From: Gracilaria caudata
Lineage: Eukaryota; Rhodophyta; Florideophyceae; Gracilariales; Gracilariaceae
NCBI GenBank assembly: GCA_030374735.1
Contig: JASCIV010000689.1
Span: 1 to 14,310, forward strand
Length of the DNA: 14,310 bases
Direction of reading: 5' to 3'
The translations under genes were made by a program, and so were the position numbers. Positions 1 through 8,843 of the stretch are shown piece by piece (position 1 is the stretch's first letter; every line of letters starts with the position of its first letter). The notes beneath the pieces are model-generated. The model searched no databases. It was not told the origin of the DNA and worked only from the letters and a program-made list of their open reading frames with translations.

Positions 1-1331
1 TCCAAAGAAATTGCAATCAACGATTGCAAGAATAGATTGCAATCGATTGCACAAGCAATCGATTGTGATACACCCCTGTAAAATTGGTTTGGAATACTCA
101 ACAAAAATAGCTTCTAGAGTTTGGAGCCACAAACTGAACTGTAGACACAGGCACTCGAGGCTATCCGCACCGTTTTCTCACCTCGGTGGAATTGCAGAAA
201 AATAGAGCGTTGCTCCTGAACTAATGTAATGCAAGACAGTCAATAGACATCATGTTCTCCGAGCATTAGCCAAACTTCCAATCTCGACGCCAACGAAGAT
301 GACTGAGGTGGAAAGACTGTAACTTTGCGGAGTCAAATGATGTTGTAAATGTCTTGAGACCAAATGAAGAAATCGTGAGAGTGATGACCATTTTGTCCAA
401 CCTTTTTTCCATCATCCTCTATGGCATCGATCTTGTCCTTGGGCTAACCATTTGAAACAATCACCTCTTCAGTGATTGTATTTTGTTTTTGCTTTCCCGC
501 GCTTGAGGCATGGACTTTGCAATTATCGCAACTACAAGCGTTTCTTCGCTTCTCCGAGGCAAACCCGATGAGAAACCATAATAAACGATGCATTTTTATT
601 CTCCTCCGAATAATTTGACTCGAGAGATTGCGTGTCAGAAACATAACTCGAACAATATGACCATTCGAGACAAGCAATACAAACTATGTGAGCATCGCTT
701 GGAAGCACTTACACTTAATATATTATCCTGTCGCTCGAGCACGGTCTGAAGTCCTCGAGAGCGGCGAGGCTCATCAGTTTCCGAAACCACACATAGTGGG
801 CGCAATAATTGTTGAAAGAGGCTCTTTCGGGTGGAAAGCAGCTATTTTGGTTTACATCATGTTGCCAGAGGCAGGGATTGCGGTCACGCACAAACAACAA
901 CAGCAATTTATGTACCCTTATAGCAACTCGTTAGAAGTTGGATCAGGGAGTCACCAGGGAGTCACCATGAGATCAGCTCTATGGTCTATGAAACGTGCTC
1001 ATCATCGGTACGTGGTAGATATTACGCGCAAGCAGTCAACGCAAGCACAACATTTGGCGTCCGCTTTGCATCAGCTTAGCATCCAAAACGATGTCACGAT
1101 GGGGAGCTTGAGCTCTGCAAACCAAATGGTTCTCTTGGTTGTTCTAAAACTTCGTTTATGCCTTGAAGGTTTCTGATATTGAGAAGCTTCAATGGCTCTA
1201 TAAGGAGTCGAGTGAGGGTTCCGGGTTACGGACAAATTCTCATCAGCCATCTTATTGCAGACGATTCCATGTGAGAACATACCAGTGCCAAAACAAACAG
1301 CAGGAATTGTATCGTATTCTTGTGATGGCAG
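1..1331. other. Intergenic region with no convincing gene
   Basis: I see no recognisable gene here. The longest open frame (688-1176, +) starts with GTG, its first ATG comes 57 codons later, and its product (with a short QQQQ run) matches no family I know. The stretch holds the GATTGC repeat cluster at 10-66 and an 11-bp tandem duplication (AGGGAGTCACC twice, 945-966). It also contains the 3' flank of the minus-strand gene ending at 1332. A spliced gene with short exons cannot be excluded by eye. Confidence 0.5.
10..66. repeat. Cluster of GATTGC/GCAATC palindromic units
   Basis: Within 57 bp the hexamer GATTGC or its complement GCAATC recurs about six times. These form ATTGCAATC (10-18), CGATTGCA (21-28), GATTGCAATCGATTGC (35-50) and GCAATCGATTGT (55-66). 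Positions 39-50 (GCAATCGATTGC) are a perfect 12-bp palindrome and 55-66 is nearly a second copy of it. The cluster touches the window edge, so its full extent is unknown. It could be a degenerate satellite or a set of protein-binding sites. Confidence 0.6.
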
Positions 1332-3332
1332 TTACTCCATACAGGATTGATATGCGACAGAGTCATCTGAATTAGAGCTTGACCTTTTCCGGGCCTGTTC
1401 TAACTGGTTCGAGTTGGCTGAGTTTGAGTTCATACGATCCCCGTATTCCTGACTTGCAGTGAACGTTTTCCTAATTAAACTAGCCGATCGATTCACGGGA
1501 TTCCATTTACTTTGTCCCAGATAATCTGTAATCGGTTGAGTACGAGGAGCTTGCTTGTATTCCAATGCTTCCAATGCGTCTGTTGAAATTTGCTCGTGAA
1601 GCTCGGAGTTGACTTCGTCGTCGTTCGATACCGATGCGTAAAACGAGGATCTGCTTTCGAATTCACTTTCTGTATGGCTCTGAGAGCCATATGGCTTAAC
1701 ATCTGCGAACATGTTGCGCATGGCTTGGCCAGTCTCTGATACCCAAACCGTTACAGTTGCCATTGTCTTGTGAAAGTAAACATCGTAAGAGGTCTTGAAG
1801 TTCATAACTCGTTTCTTTTCAACGAAAAGGAGAGAGAATGTGATGATATAGAGAACGTGGCTCAGAATTGTGACCATGACCGGTTTGCTTAGTACCACAG
1901 GGCGAAATACGTACTGATAATAACGACAGCCGACGGTGAAAAGCAATATGACTTGAACAGCTTCTGCTCGAGAGGGTCGAAGACAAGATATCAACACCTG
2001 AGCAAAGAGCAAAAAAGAGTACACCAAAGTGTTGACGAAAAGAAGTCCAATCAGAATCGTTTCGTTGACTTCCTGACAAACTCCAAGTACTTCTCGACCA
2101 AAAAATACCGACATGACAAAACAGAGAGCACATTCAGCTGCGAAAAGACCGGATCCACATAAAACAATATCATAAACAGAAAGACGATGAACCATTCCGT
2201 TTGCAATACGGAGAAGTAAGACAAAAGGTATGAATGGAACCATCATCGTTATGTCCCATACCAGTTTCCCTAGAATATTTTCATCCGACCCAGGAACGAT
2301 TTGCTCCATCTCAGTTGAGAGGCGATCATCAAACAGCAGGGCTCTCTGAAATCCTTGAGAAACTGGACCCAATATTTGAGCCGACTTTGAAAGAACTCCA
2401 ACAGCTGTATCGGGAAAGTAGTCCCTCCCTCGTGCTTCAAGCCAGTGTGCAAATCCAGCAGACAAAAGCTTGCTTTCGAGATCTTTATGTCTCGCAGCCA
2501 TGGATTCGTATGCTTCTTTAACTCTCTCGAGTTGTTCTGATAGGGACTTTGTTTGGCTTTGAACTCTCTTCATTCCAGCATCAGGAGAGTTTAAATGGCG
2601 TCGAAAATCAGACAATTCCTTCTTCGTTTGTAGCTTCTGTTTGATCTCGTTTTCTCTTTCACGGGATGTCTCCTCGATTTCTTCACTCAAGTTCTTCAAA
2701 AGCTCCTTTTCAGTCGCCATGTCGGTCTCTAAATGGGCCACATCGATCAACCGTTTTCTCAGACGGTTTCTCAGCCACTTTACTAGCTTGGTAGTTGCAG
2801 ACTTCAACTTTTGCTCTTCTACGTCAAGAGCTTGATCATGGCCTTTACTTTCCTTCAACAGATGTCCATTTTTTGAGTAGCTCTCCGCTCCGTTTCCTGG
2901 CAATTGGCTGTGGTTACTTTGAGAGAATTTCTGAAAAGCATCTGCATCTGCGTGCGGCGTGGTCCGGCTTCTAGACCCTTCGCCTGGAACTTTAGGGATG
3001 TTGAGCACAGACATATCCTTATCTCTTCGATTCACTCTCCCTCCCTCAATGGACTTCCCCTCGTTCACTGTACTCCCTGGTTGCAAAGATCTCGTCACGA
3101 CGGTATGCTGTGTAGAGAGCTGCCGGTCAGGACCACCGGCGCTGAGCTCTCTGTCGTGACTTTCGGCCGGACCATTGAGCGATGTAGCCTGACCTAGCTC
3201 GACGAGCGTATTGGACGGCTGGTCTGCCAATCGCTCTCCTGCTCCGGGTACGTATGACTTGGCTTGTGTCAAACTGCTAGGGGTGACAAGCATTGCAGCA
3301 AACAGGGTTATGATTACTAGTCCTATATTCAT
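1332..3332 (-). CDS. Signal-peptide, coiled-coil, five-TM membrane protein (paralogue A, unnamed family)
   Basis: This 666-residue protein belongs to no family I can name. The open frame extends to 3419 but begins there with TTG. The first ATG, at 3332, opens directly into a signal sequence (MNIGLVIITLFAAMLVTPSS), so I place the start there. Residues about 25-165 are polar, Ser/Gly-rich and probably disordered. Residues about 168-291 are a charged coiled coil. At 293-307 comes G-F-A-H-W-L-E with a following FP. Five hydrophobic segments lie near 355-375, 386-411, 424-451, 457-471 and 484-504. They are followed by a 160-residue Ser/Asn-rich tail. Coiled coil, WLE motif, TM spacing and loop residues align with the neighbouring gene at 3950-5401, so the two are tandem paralogues. 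The protein is likely in the ER or another endomembrane with the coiled coil lumenal or extracellular; this topology is inferred. Confidence 0.8.
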   Translation of the reverse strand: MNIGLVIITLFAAMLVTPSSLTQAKSYVPGAGERLADQPSNTLVELGQATSLNGPAESHDRELSAGGPDRQLSTQHTVVTRSLQPGSTVNEGKSIEGGRVNRRDKDMSVLNIPKVPGEGSRSRTTPHADADAFQKFSQSNHSQLPGNGAESYSKNGHLLKESKGHDQALDVEEQKLKSATTKLVKWLRNRLRKRLIDVAHLETDMATEKELLKNLSEEIEETSRERENEIKQKLQTKKELSDFRRHLNSPDAGMKRVQSQTKSLSEQLERVKEAYESMAARHKDLESKLLSAGFAHWLEARGRDYFPDTAVGVLSKSAQILGPVSQGFQRALLFDDRLSTEMEQIVPGSDENILGKLVWDITMMVPFIPFVLLLRIANGMVHRLSVYDIVLCGSGLFAAECALCFVMSVFFGREVLGVCQEVNETILIGLLFVNTLVYSFLLFAQVLISCLRPSRAEAVQVILLFTVGCRYYQYVFRPVVLSKPVMVTILSHVLYIITFSLLFVEKKRVMNFKTSYDVYFHKTMATVTVWVSETGQAMRNMFADVKPYGSQSHTESEFESRSSFYASVSNDDEVNSELHEQISTDALEALEYKQAPRTQPITDYLGQSKWNPVNRSASLIRKTFTASQEYGDRMNSNSANSNQLEQARKRSSSNSDDSVAYQSCME

Positions 3333-3949
3333 CTTGAATGGCGATCTTGGTTTCTTTCTGTCGTATTCCCGAAGAGCAAAGTGTACGCTGGTCGTTCGGG
3401 AGAGGTGTTCCGATGTCAAGGGAGCATAATCTGCGAGGCGAACTCGATTCTCTGAAGAGGGTTCCTCAAAACGTCGACTGCATAAGGAGCGACAATTATT
3501 TTTGCCATCCTAGCCGGACCGCCACCTTCTGATCGAATTGAAGATGAAGGGCACTTCATGCAGCATTTCGAATTGAAACCCATAGTACAGTATCATTTAA
3601 GCAACTATTCTGGAAGGTACAGAGTAATTCTTAGAAATATCTAACACGTGCGTACCTCTGTCTTGTTTTCTAAGCACGACACCGGAAGACACTATCTCCG
3701 CGAGAGTGTTATTTTGGTGTGGTTCGAGACTGTCTCTTGTGCTGAACACAAAGCGTGACCGTAGAGCCCGGCGAAGATGAAGCGAGCCTGGCTCTGAAAC
3801 ATTTGCGAATTAGAGGCACAGTTTGAGAGTGTCAAAAAGGTTACTTGTTTCGCTGGTAAAAGGATATGATAAGTTATCTCAGCATGACAACCAAGCTTTG
3901 CATGGATGGTTAGTAGTTCAAGTTCTAGGAAAGCGTCACTCAGAACCCC
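3333..3949. other. Intergenic region between the two paralogues
   Basis: This gap holds the 5' flank of paralogue A and the 3' flank of paralogue B. An open frame continues from 3333 to 3419 without an ATG. A CACGTG hexamer lies near 3644, about 310 bp upstream of the paralogue A start; it is a common bZIP/bHLH-type site, but one copy proves nothing. I see no other gene or repeat. Confidence 0.5.
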
Positions 3950-5401
3950 TCAAATGTTCTTTGCATCGTCCAAAGATGCTTGAGCGGGACCGTTGAAAAC
4001 TGGAAGGCCCGCAAAGTACACCGTTGTATCGCCTTTTTCTGTCGATCTTGTCGTCGTTATAGGAAGGCTTTGAGATGAGGAGCCGGGGAACGTTCTAAAA
4101 GCCGCTGCGTTGTTCTTCCTGTCTTTCACAGCGGCCTCGAGGATATGAATTCCTCGGTCATAAAGAGTGTACAAGAAAAATACGGCGTACACGGCATATG
4201 CGGGGGCGCCAATGTTAGGATCCTGATCAAGGATGGTGCGCTTGTAGGCATTCATGAAGAAATGAAGTCCAACGCATGATATTCCAATGTACTGCGCGAA
4301 ATCCTTTCTTGAGGCGGACACATATGCGGTTATTCCATGCAGGACGAGATGGATAATGAACAGCAGACCGTGAAGGATCATGAACGTCTCCGCAACATGT
4401 TGGGAGCGATGCCTGAACACAATAAGGATATCCGTCTTACCAATAACAGTCATTACGGCACAGGCAAGGCTCAGGATACCAAAATACAGATTGATTGCTA
4501 TAAGCTGGTGTTCGATTGTGAGCATCGAGAGCCGCGCTCGAATCTTCGTTATAAGCCACGCTACTGCGATAATCGGGAGCAGTAGTATAATGTAGAAGAT
4601 AAGACCAGTGTAGAACGGGCTGCTTTTGATAGCCGGCAGGTACTGGGTGATGGCTTCTGTCGTTTCCGCGGTAAGATGTTCATTCAACTGGGCAACATCT
4701 TCAATACCATCGAGAACAGGATCCAGTACAGAGCCTGACTTGAGAATTGTTTCGCGAATCACGGGAGGGAAGTTTTTCAAGTTCTGCTCTAACCAAGCAT
4801 GCAATCCATTTTCCCTGAATCTTTCTACAAGAACTTGCATTTCCTCTACTAAACGCTTATGTTCATCTTGCAACTCCTTCTCATCTGCTTCCTTTGCCTT
4901 TCTCTCCTCCTCAATTCGTAAAAGCTCCGCAGCGTATTTCTTCTCGTCTTTATGAACTTCTTCCGTACGACGCTCAATATTTCTTCTCTCGTCGGCGATA
5001 TGCTCTTTTTCGTCGTAAGTCTCATTCTTTTTCTTAACCGAGAGATGCAAACTTTCCTCCGCCTTCGATTCCTCATCCTTTACTTCCTGTTCGAGTTTCA
5101 CGGTATCATCGAGAGTGCTTCGCAGTTTCTTAACGCGCTTTAGAAGTTCATTCTTTGACTTGATTCGAGACTTCAAACGTTCCATTTCTTGAAGCTTCGC
5201 TGCCAAGTCCTCACTCTCTTTTTCGACGTTTGCCAGAGCTTCATCGTCAGCCGGTATACTGGAATCGTCTTCAACAATCTCTGGATCAAGGGCGAGGTTT
5301 TCGTCGGGAGGACCTAAGTCCTGTTCTTCGCGACCATAATCCGCAAGGGCAGCGCCCAGCAGAACAGAAAGCAGCAAAAATAGCGTTAGGACGCGGCGCA
5401 T
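3950..5401 (-). CDS. Signal-peptide, coiled-coil, five-TM membrane protein (paralogue B, unnamed family)
   Basis: This 483-residue protein is the second member of the pair. The open frame reaches 5452 with a TTG; the first ATG, at 5401, gives a textbook signal peptide (MRRVLTLFLLLSVLLGAALA, cleavage probably before DYG). An acidic stretch (about 21-55) precedes a long, highly charged coiled coil (about 57-195) rich in Glu and Lys. Then comes G-L-H-A-W-L-E at 199-205 with FP at 211-212. Five hydrophobic segments lie near 264-285, 295-320, 336-362, 369-384 and 398-416, followed by a polar tail of about 65 residues. The distance from the WLE motif to the first TM (about 60 residues) matches paralogue A. 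The linker before the coiled coil and the tail are much shorter than in A. Two separately transcribed duplicates seem likelier than an operon, given the gap of about 600 bp. Function is unknown. Confidence 0.85.
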   Translation of the reverse strand: MRRVLTLFLLLSVLLGAALADYGREEQDLGPPDENLALDPEIVEDDSSIPADDEALANVEKESEDLAAKLQEMERLKSRIKSKNELLKRVKKLRSTLDDTVKLEQEVKDEESKAEESLHLSVKKKNETYDEKEHIADERRNIERRTEEVHKDEKKYAAELLRIEEERKAKEADEKELQDEHKRLVEEMQVLVERFRENGLHAWLEQNLKNFPPVIRETILKSGSVLDPVLDGIEDVAQLNEHLTAETTEAITQYLPAIKSSPFYTGLIFYIILLLPIIAVAWLITKIRARLSMLTIEHQLIAINLYFGILSLACAVMTVIGKTDILIVFRHRSQHVAETFMILHGLLFIIHLVLHGITAYVSASRKDFAQYIGISCVGLHFFMNAYKRTILDQDPNIGAPAYAVYAVFFLYTLYDRGIHILEAAVKDRKNNAAAFRTFPGSSSQSLPITTTRSTEKGDTTVYFAGLPVFNGPAQASLDDAKNI

Positions 5402-6125
5402 GTTCAGAGAATTCAGTTGGAGAGGTGGAGATGAGGAACTTCGAAGCTTCAAGCTAATTAGAAGGGAGCATAGCCGTAGGAGATGCTTGTGGATCGACAG
5501 GGTGTCATATAAGGAACGACCTTGCCTTGGTGTGGATGTTTCCGGACATTACATTGACTAGTAGGTCACGGTCGAAAAGCGTTGTACGTCACTGGCTGTG
5601 ACTCACAGCTGGACGCAGCCCGAGCGGTTCGCGTCAACTGGTGAACCCTTCGATTTTAATCAGAAAATAATAAATCGTCAACCTCCAAGCTTTTTGAGTC
5701 CAAGGGCTGTAGCGCTCCGTGACGGATTTTGCAGTCAACACCTCCGTCATTCACATTCCCGCATCTAAGATAGATACTTTGTCGATAATCTAAGAGGACT
5801 GGAGCTGATCGCTCGAACTGGACTGTCCAGTCGTTGCGGTATGCAAAACTGACCGGCCTGATAACATATTATGTCTGTGAGCTCGCAAAGATGACACGTC
5901 CCAGAGATGTTGGTAATGGTAAAGCTAGAGAAACAGCAGGGGATTGCCCAAAATAATTACCCTCCGTGCAAGTTCACAAAGTGCGGACTTTTCCCTGGAA
6001 TGGCAGGCGAAAAAGACAGAATGATGATGGACAAATCGCGGCGAGGTCGAGGAGATCCTTGGGCGTCTGTGAATATCCAAAGCACAGCTTCCCGTCAAGA
6101 ATTCATAAAGGGAATTCTGAAAACG
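5402..6125. other. Upstream region of paralogue B, no gene seen
   Basis: This is the presumed promoter region of the minus-strand gene starting at 5401. On the minus strand a TATA-like TTATATGA lies near 5505-5512, about 105 bp before the ATG. A TGACGTAC sequence (bZIP-like core) lies near 5585. Neither is conclusive. A short inverted repeat (AGAATTC at 6098-6104, GAATTCT at 6112-6118) sits at the 3' flank of the LINE fragment. Open frames at 5907-6173 show no family resemblance. Confidence 0.4.
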
Positions 6126-6174
6126 TTTCTTCTTCTTTCTTGTGGACAACAACCTCTAATTACTAAGCTGTAGT

Positions 6175-6195
6175 AAAACTTTCAAAGAAAGTTTT
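6175..6195 (-). other. Hairpin spanning the LINE stop codon, copy 1
   Basis: AAAACTTTC (6175-6183) and GAAAGTTTT (6187-6195) form a perfect 9-bp stem with a 3-nt loop. The ORF stop codon lies at the loop edge. Equivalent hairpins sit at the stop codon in the copies at 8901-8920 (AGAACTT/AAGTTCT) and 14220-14235. Copy 2 has a paired A-U to G-C change relative to copy 1 (6176/6194 versus 8902/8919). This suggests selection on RNA pairing, possibly for recognition by the element's reverse transcriptase. Confidence 0.6.
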
Positions 6196-6520
6196 CTCTC
6201 TGTAGGAAGGCCAAAAACTTCTGTGGCACTTGTCTAATCAAACTTTGCACTGTACGCCTAGCAGAACGAGGCAACCCCTTAAAAAGCTCGCGCCTAGATG
6301 CATGTGTAAAACGGCAACGCAAAACGAAGTGATCTGGATCCTTCTTTGAGTTTGTTTCACACCCGCATCGCAAGGTCTTCTTTTCAACGTAAGACGCAAC
6401 CGGGTGAAGCGACGGCACGTGCCCAGCGTAAAACTGCGCGGGCGTAACCTCAGCCTTTCGCATCTCTCGCTCATTGTTCTCAGGCGGAGCGTAATGAACA
6501 CGTTTATTTCCTTCGACAAT
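6182..6520 (-). pseudogene. C-terminal end of a LINE reverse-transcriptase ORF (truncated)
   Basis: About 112 codons are open after an in-frame TAG at 6521-6523 and end in TGA at 6182-6184. The middle shows AQFYAGHVPSLHPVASY, then RCGC, then DPDHFVLRC, then RREL. This is the C-x-C...H...C arrangement with upstream GH motif seen C-terminal to the reverse transcriptase of many non-LTR elements (zf-RVT-like). The end, P-x-[KR]-FLAFLxREx[FY]L-stop, is shared with the copy at 14225-14310. Upstream, the adjacent frame (about 6524-6600) reads IHGLPARLSKEI and may be the preceding part of the same protein after a frameshift. No catalytic RT residues are present. The clade cannot be assigned from this piece. 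Confidence 0.7.
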
Positions 6521-6523
6521 CTA

Positions 6524-7142
6524 GCTGGTAGACCATGTATCGTGTAGTCGTTGTCTATCTCATCTCCATCAGCGTTGTCCTGTTGGTTGATTGAGCACAA
6601 AAAAAAGTGTACAAACATAGCGAGCCTCTCCTGGGTTGATGTCGGAGCTGCACTAGCTAGCAAACTCAAGTTGATTCAAAGCAATTTGGCCACAAGAACA
6701 AATTGCCAAAGACGTTTGCCAAAAGGGCGGAGCTGTCTTTGTTGATAGTTCTAGATCGCGTATTTCCCAGAGATGCACCGGTCTCATCTTATCTGCGCCA
6801 GAGAGTTTTGCTGCGTGAATGCGTGACTAACATTAACAAAGACAGAAGACCCGTCGTGTTGAAACGTTCTGCTACAAACCAATCTCGTAGGAGGCGCCCT
6901 TTCTCCTCAGAAGAAAGAAGGATAGGTCATGCCATTCTTACAGATCAGAAGAGAATTGCCACAACAACTTTTTGCCGTTCTTGGCACAAAGAACTATCTC
7001 TAATGCAAGCAAAAAATGGCGTCAGCAGAGAGGAGGAAGAAGAGGAGCGGCTCAGGTTGAACAGCATGCTCCTTTGCTTCCTGCATAGAGAAGCATTTGT
7101 CAGGCAGCCTGGTAGGGGCTCTGGATTGTGCAATCTGGGGAA
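6524..7142. other. Intergenic region, no gene supported
   Basis: This region is the 3' flank of the PPPDE gene and the possible decayed 5' part of LINE copy 1. A plus-strand frame of 183 codons (6703-7254) overlaps the end of the PPPDE gene antisense. It is rich in Arg and Glu runs (a GAG/GAA purine tract near 7032-7050) and resembles nothing known to me. A direct repeat TTGCCAAA occurs at about 6702 and 6715. Confidence 0.45.
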
Positions 7143-8483
7143 CTATGCTGCTAGCATTCGAGACAAATGCCGTGCGGCAATTCGTGTGTCATCGTCTGGG
7201 CACGAGTCCTTCTCGCGATATGCATTCATATTAAGCTCAAACGCTGATATATAACTCCTGGATTCTTCGCTACAGTCCGCAATGATTACTAACATTTGCA
7301 TGAGCGGTGTTGATTCTTCAGGACCTGGCGGAGGATCAGAATTCAAGCGAGCAACACCGGCATAGAGCAACCGAACCATGCTATCTTCGGCGAGCTCAGG
7401 TGCATCCTTGTGTCTTCTGGATGCACCTGCAATGTTTAGCCCCAAAAGAGCCGCAGGCTTTCGCACTTGCCGGTTCGTACTTTCGAGCGCGAGACATAGT
7501 GCATCGATCACCTTCTTTGTGACGTCTTCTCGGCAGACATAAACGGAGGAGGCCTCGTGTGCAAACATATTGATGGCGATCCTCAACGTCATCATCCTAG
7601 CGCTATCGGGTGCCTCATCTGCTGTGATGTATCGTTCGCAGAGAAAACCCAGGTCGTGAGCAATGCTCACGGCGTGGGTATCGTTTTCTAGAGCATAGAG
7701 TCTCAAGAAATCCAGGGCTGGGAAAGCCTTTCCCAAAGAACAGCTTCGCAAACTCGACAGAATCTTATCGAAGTCAGGATCTCTGTTTGATGGAAATGAC
7801 GAATCAAACTCATTCAGTTTCTTTCTTATCGCCGCACGGTTTGCTTTGGCCAGAACTATTGGAGACTTCCAATATTCTGGGGTTCTCGAGGTTTTAGGAA
7901 GTTGCACTTGAAAACCAGAAGATGATGAGTCAGATGTTGGTCCCTGAACGGCTTCTGTTTGCGTTTCAGGTACTTGTGCTTGTGATGACTCATCTCTGGG
8001 TACACTGAGAATCTCCTGGTGACCCATGCTTTGGTTTCTGATAGAAGTTTGCATCTGATCAATAACGGGTCTGATCATTGGACCAAGCGGAGAATTCATC
8101 GCCTCTGTCGGCAGGTCCAAAATATACTGTGGTATATGCTTGTCGAGAAGAAACGTGGTGCATGCATCAGAAAAGTTATTACAATTGTTTTCCAGTAAGT
8201 GATAGTTATCAAATGAAAACCTTCTTGATACAGAACGAAGAAAAGCAAGGAAATCCTCTTTAGTCTTCGTAGTTGTTCCCATTGGTTCAACAGAGTATGG
8301 AGTGCCATACGGAGTCTGATTTGGAGGATCAGAACAAATTCCTCCACCAAAATAGTACTCACGGTTGTAAACCTCAATTCCAGTGTGCCATATTCCATCT
8401 ATTTGCTTACCCATGACCATGGGAGAGAGTTGGCGCGCCATACCCTGAGAGAGGTCGTAAACATGCAGAGTTACGGTGCTCAT
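7143..8483 (-). CDS. PPPDE (DeSI-type) cysteine isopeptidase with C-terminal PUL domain
   Basis: This 446-residue protein starts at an ATG that follows an in-frame TAG seven codons upstream. Residues 4-145 are a PPPDE/DeSI peptidase, the fold of the deSUMOylating isopeptidases. HVYDLSQGMAR is at 7-17. GIWHTGIEVYNREYYFGGGI (30-49) contains catalytic His33. LLENNCNNFSDA contains catalytic Cys101, followed by IPQYILDLP. A Ser/Gln-rich linker (about 146-203) leads to a PUL domain (about 205-446), the armadillo-like fold by which PLAA/Ufd3 binds Cdc48/p97. The predicted role is removal of ubiquitin or a ubiquitin-like modifier from substrates in the p97 system, in cytosol or nucleus. Fungal and plant relatives often have a thioredoxin-like domain between the two; it is absent here. 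Both catalytic residues are present, so the enzyme is probably active. Confidence 0.93.
   Translation of the reverse strand: MSTVTLHVYDLSQGMARQLSPMVMGKQIDGIWHTGIEVYNREYYFGGGICSDPPNQTPYGTPYSVEPMGTTTKTKEDFLAFLRSVSRRFSFDNYHLLENNCNNFSDACTTFLLDKHIPQYILDLPTEAMNSPLGPMIRPVIDQMQTSIRNQSMGHQEILSVPRDESSQAQVPETQTEAVQGPTSDSSSSGFQVQLPKTSRTPEYWKSPIVLAKANRAAIRKKLNEFDSSFPSNRDPDFDKILSSLRSCSLGKAFPALDFLRLYALENDTHAVSIAHDLGFLCERYITADEAPDSARMMTLRIAINMFAHEASSVYVCREDVTKKVIDALCLALESTNRQVRKPAALLGLNIAGASRRHKDAPELAEDSMVRLLYAGVARLNSDPPPGPEESTPLMQMLVIIADCSEESRSYISAFELNMNAYREKDSCPDDDTRIAARHLSRMLAA
7397..7429 (-). other. Perfect hairpin inside the PUL coding region
   Basis: CAGGTGCATCC (7397-7407) and GGATGCACCTG (7419-7429) are perfect 11-bp inverted repeats around an 11-nt loop, inside the codons for AGASRRHKDAPE of the PUL domain. 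The stem may be chance or an mRNA structure. Confidence 0.5.
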
Positions 8484-8843
8484 AATGACTAAACTTCCAC
8501 CCTAGCTTTCCCAAGGAAGAGATGCCAATCTTACAATGTTATTTTCAGTGAGGAAACTTCGTTCTCACGCCACACGACCAGAGTTAAAGGTGCCAAGAGT
8601 TCTTAAGCGGTCATTGCCGACGGTACACGACCAACATAACTCTTTTGCCCGGAGCCTCCAGTTCCCCTTTTTCAATTTGTCACGGGGAGCGTCGGAATCG
8701 TAATTTCCCTAAAAAATCATGGACCAGCATTACTCGTGAGCAGCATTACAAAGGGTATAAGGATAACACTTGTTCTGTGAAGGTTAGAACGCTACCTGTA
8801 CCGTCGTACCTTCGGTAGATCATCTCGGACAAGCGCGGAAATC
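8484..8843. other. Upstream region of the PPPDE gene
   Basis: This is the presumed promoter and 5' UTR of the minus-strand gene starting at 8483. I see no open frame of note, no repeat and no clear TATA box. It is bounded upstream by the short LINE insertion, whose nearer edge is about 370 bp from the start codon. Confidence 0.4.

Larger units (their letters stand above)
6126..6523 (-). mobile_element. Non-LTR retrotransposon (LINE) 3' fragment, copy 1
   Basis: Read on the minus strand, the fragment has the end of a reverse-transcriptase-type ORF, a 3' UTR of about 45 bp and a GAA-repeat tail (6126-6139). The UTR core TTAGTAATTAGAGG...GTCCACAA recurs near 8880 and, more diverged, near 14195. 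The ORF end (6182-6520) carries a Cys/His knuckle typical of LINE C termini. The 5' limit is uncertain: related sequence may continue to about 6670 in another frame, which would imply a frameshift. I found no convincing target-site duplication for this copy. Confidence 0.75.

Noticed and set aside
10..66. CRISPR-like array
   Set aside because: The repeated unit is only 6-12 bp with irregular spacing, and the context is eukaryotic.
688..1176. 162-codon plus-strand frame in the left intergenic region
   Set aside because: It starts with GTG, the first ATG is 57 codons in, the composition is nondescript and no motif or family resemblance is visible.
3333..3419. 29-residue N-terminal extension of paralogue A
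   Set aside because: It begins at TTG and contains no ATG; the first ATG at 3332 starts a clean signal peptide.
5402..5452. 17-residue N-terminal extension of paralogue B
   Set aside because: It begins at TTG; the ATG at 5401 starts a textbook signal peptide.
6098..6118. Inverted repeat AGAATTC/GAATTCT as a terminal repeat of the adjacent element
   Set aside because: It lies outside the LINE tail, LINEs lack terminal inverted repeats, and 7-bp arms are short enough for chance.
6703..7254. 183-codon plus-strand frame, including a LLCFLHREAF stretch similar to the LINE end
   Set aside because: It overlaps the PPPDE gene antisense. The resemblance to the LINE C terminus is short, has no stop at the matching place, no UTR core and no GAA tail after it.
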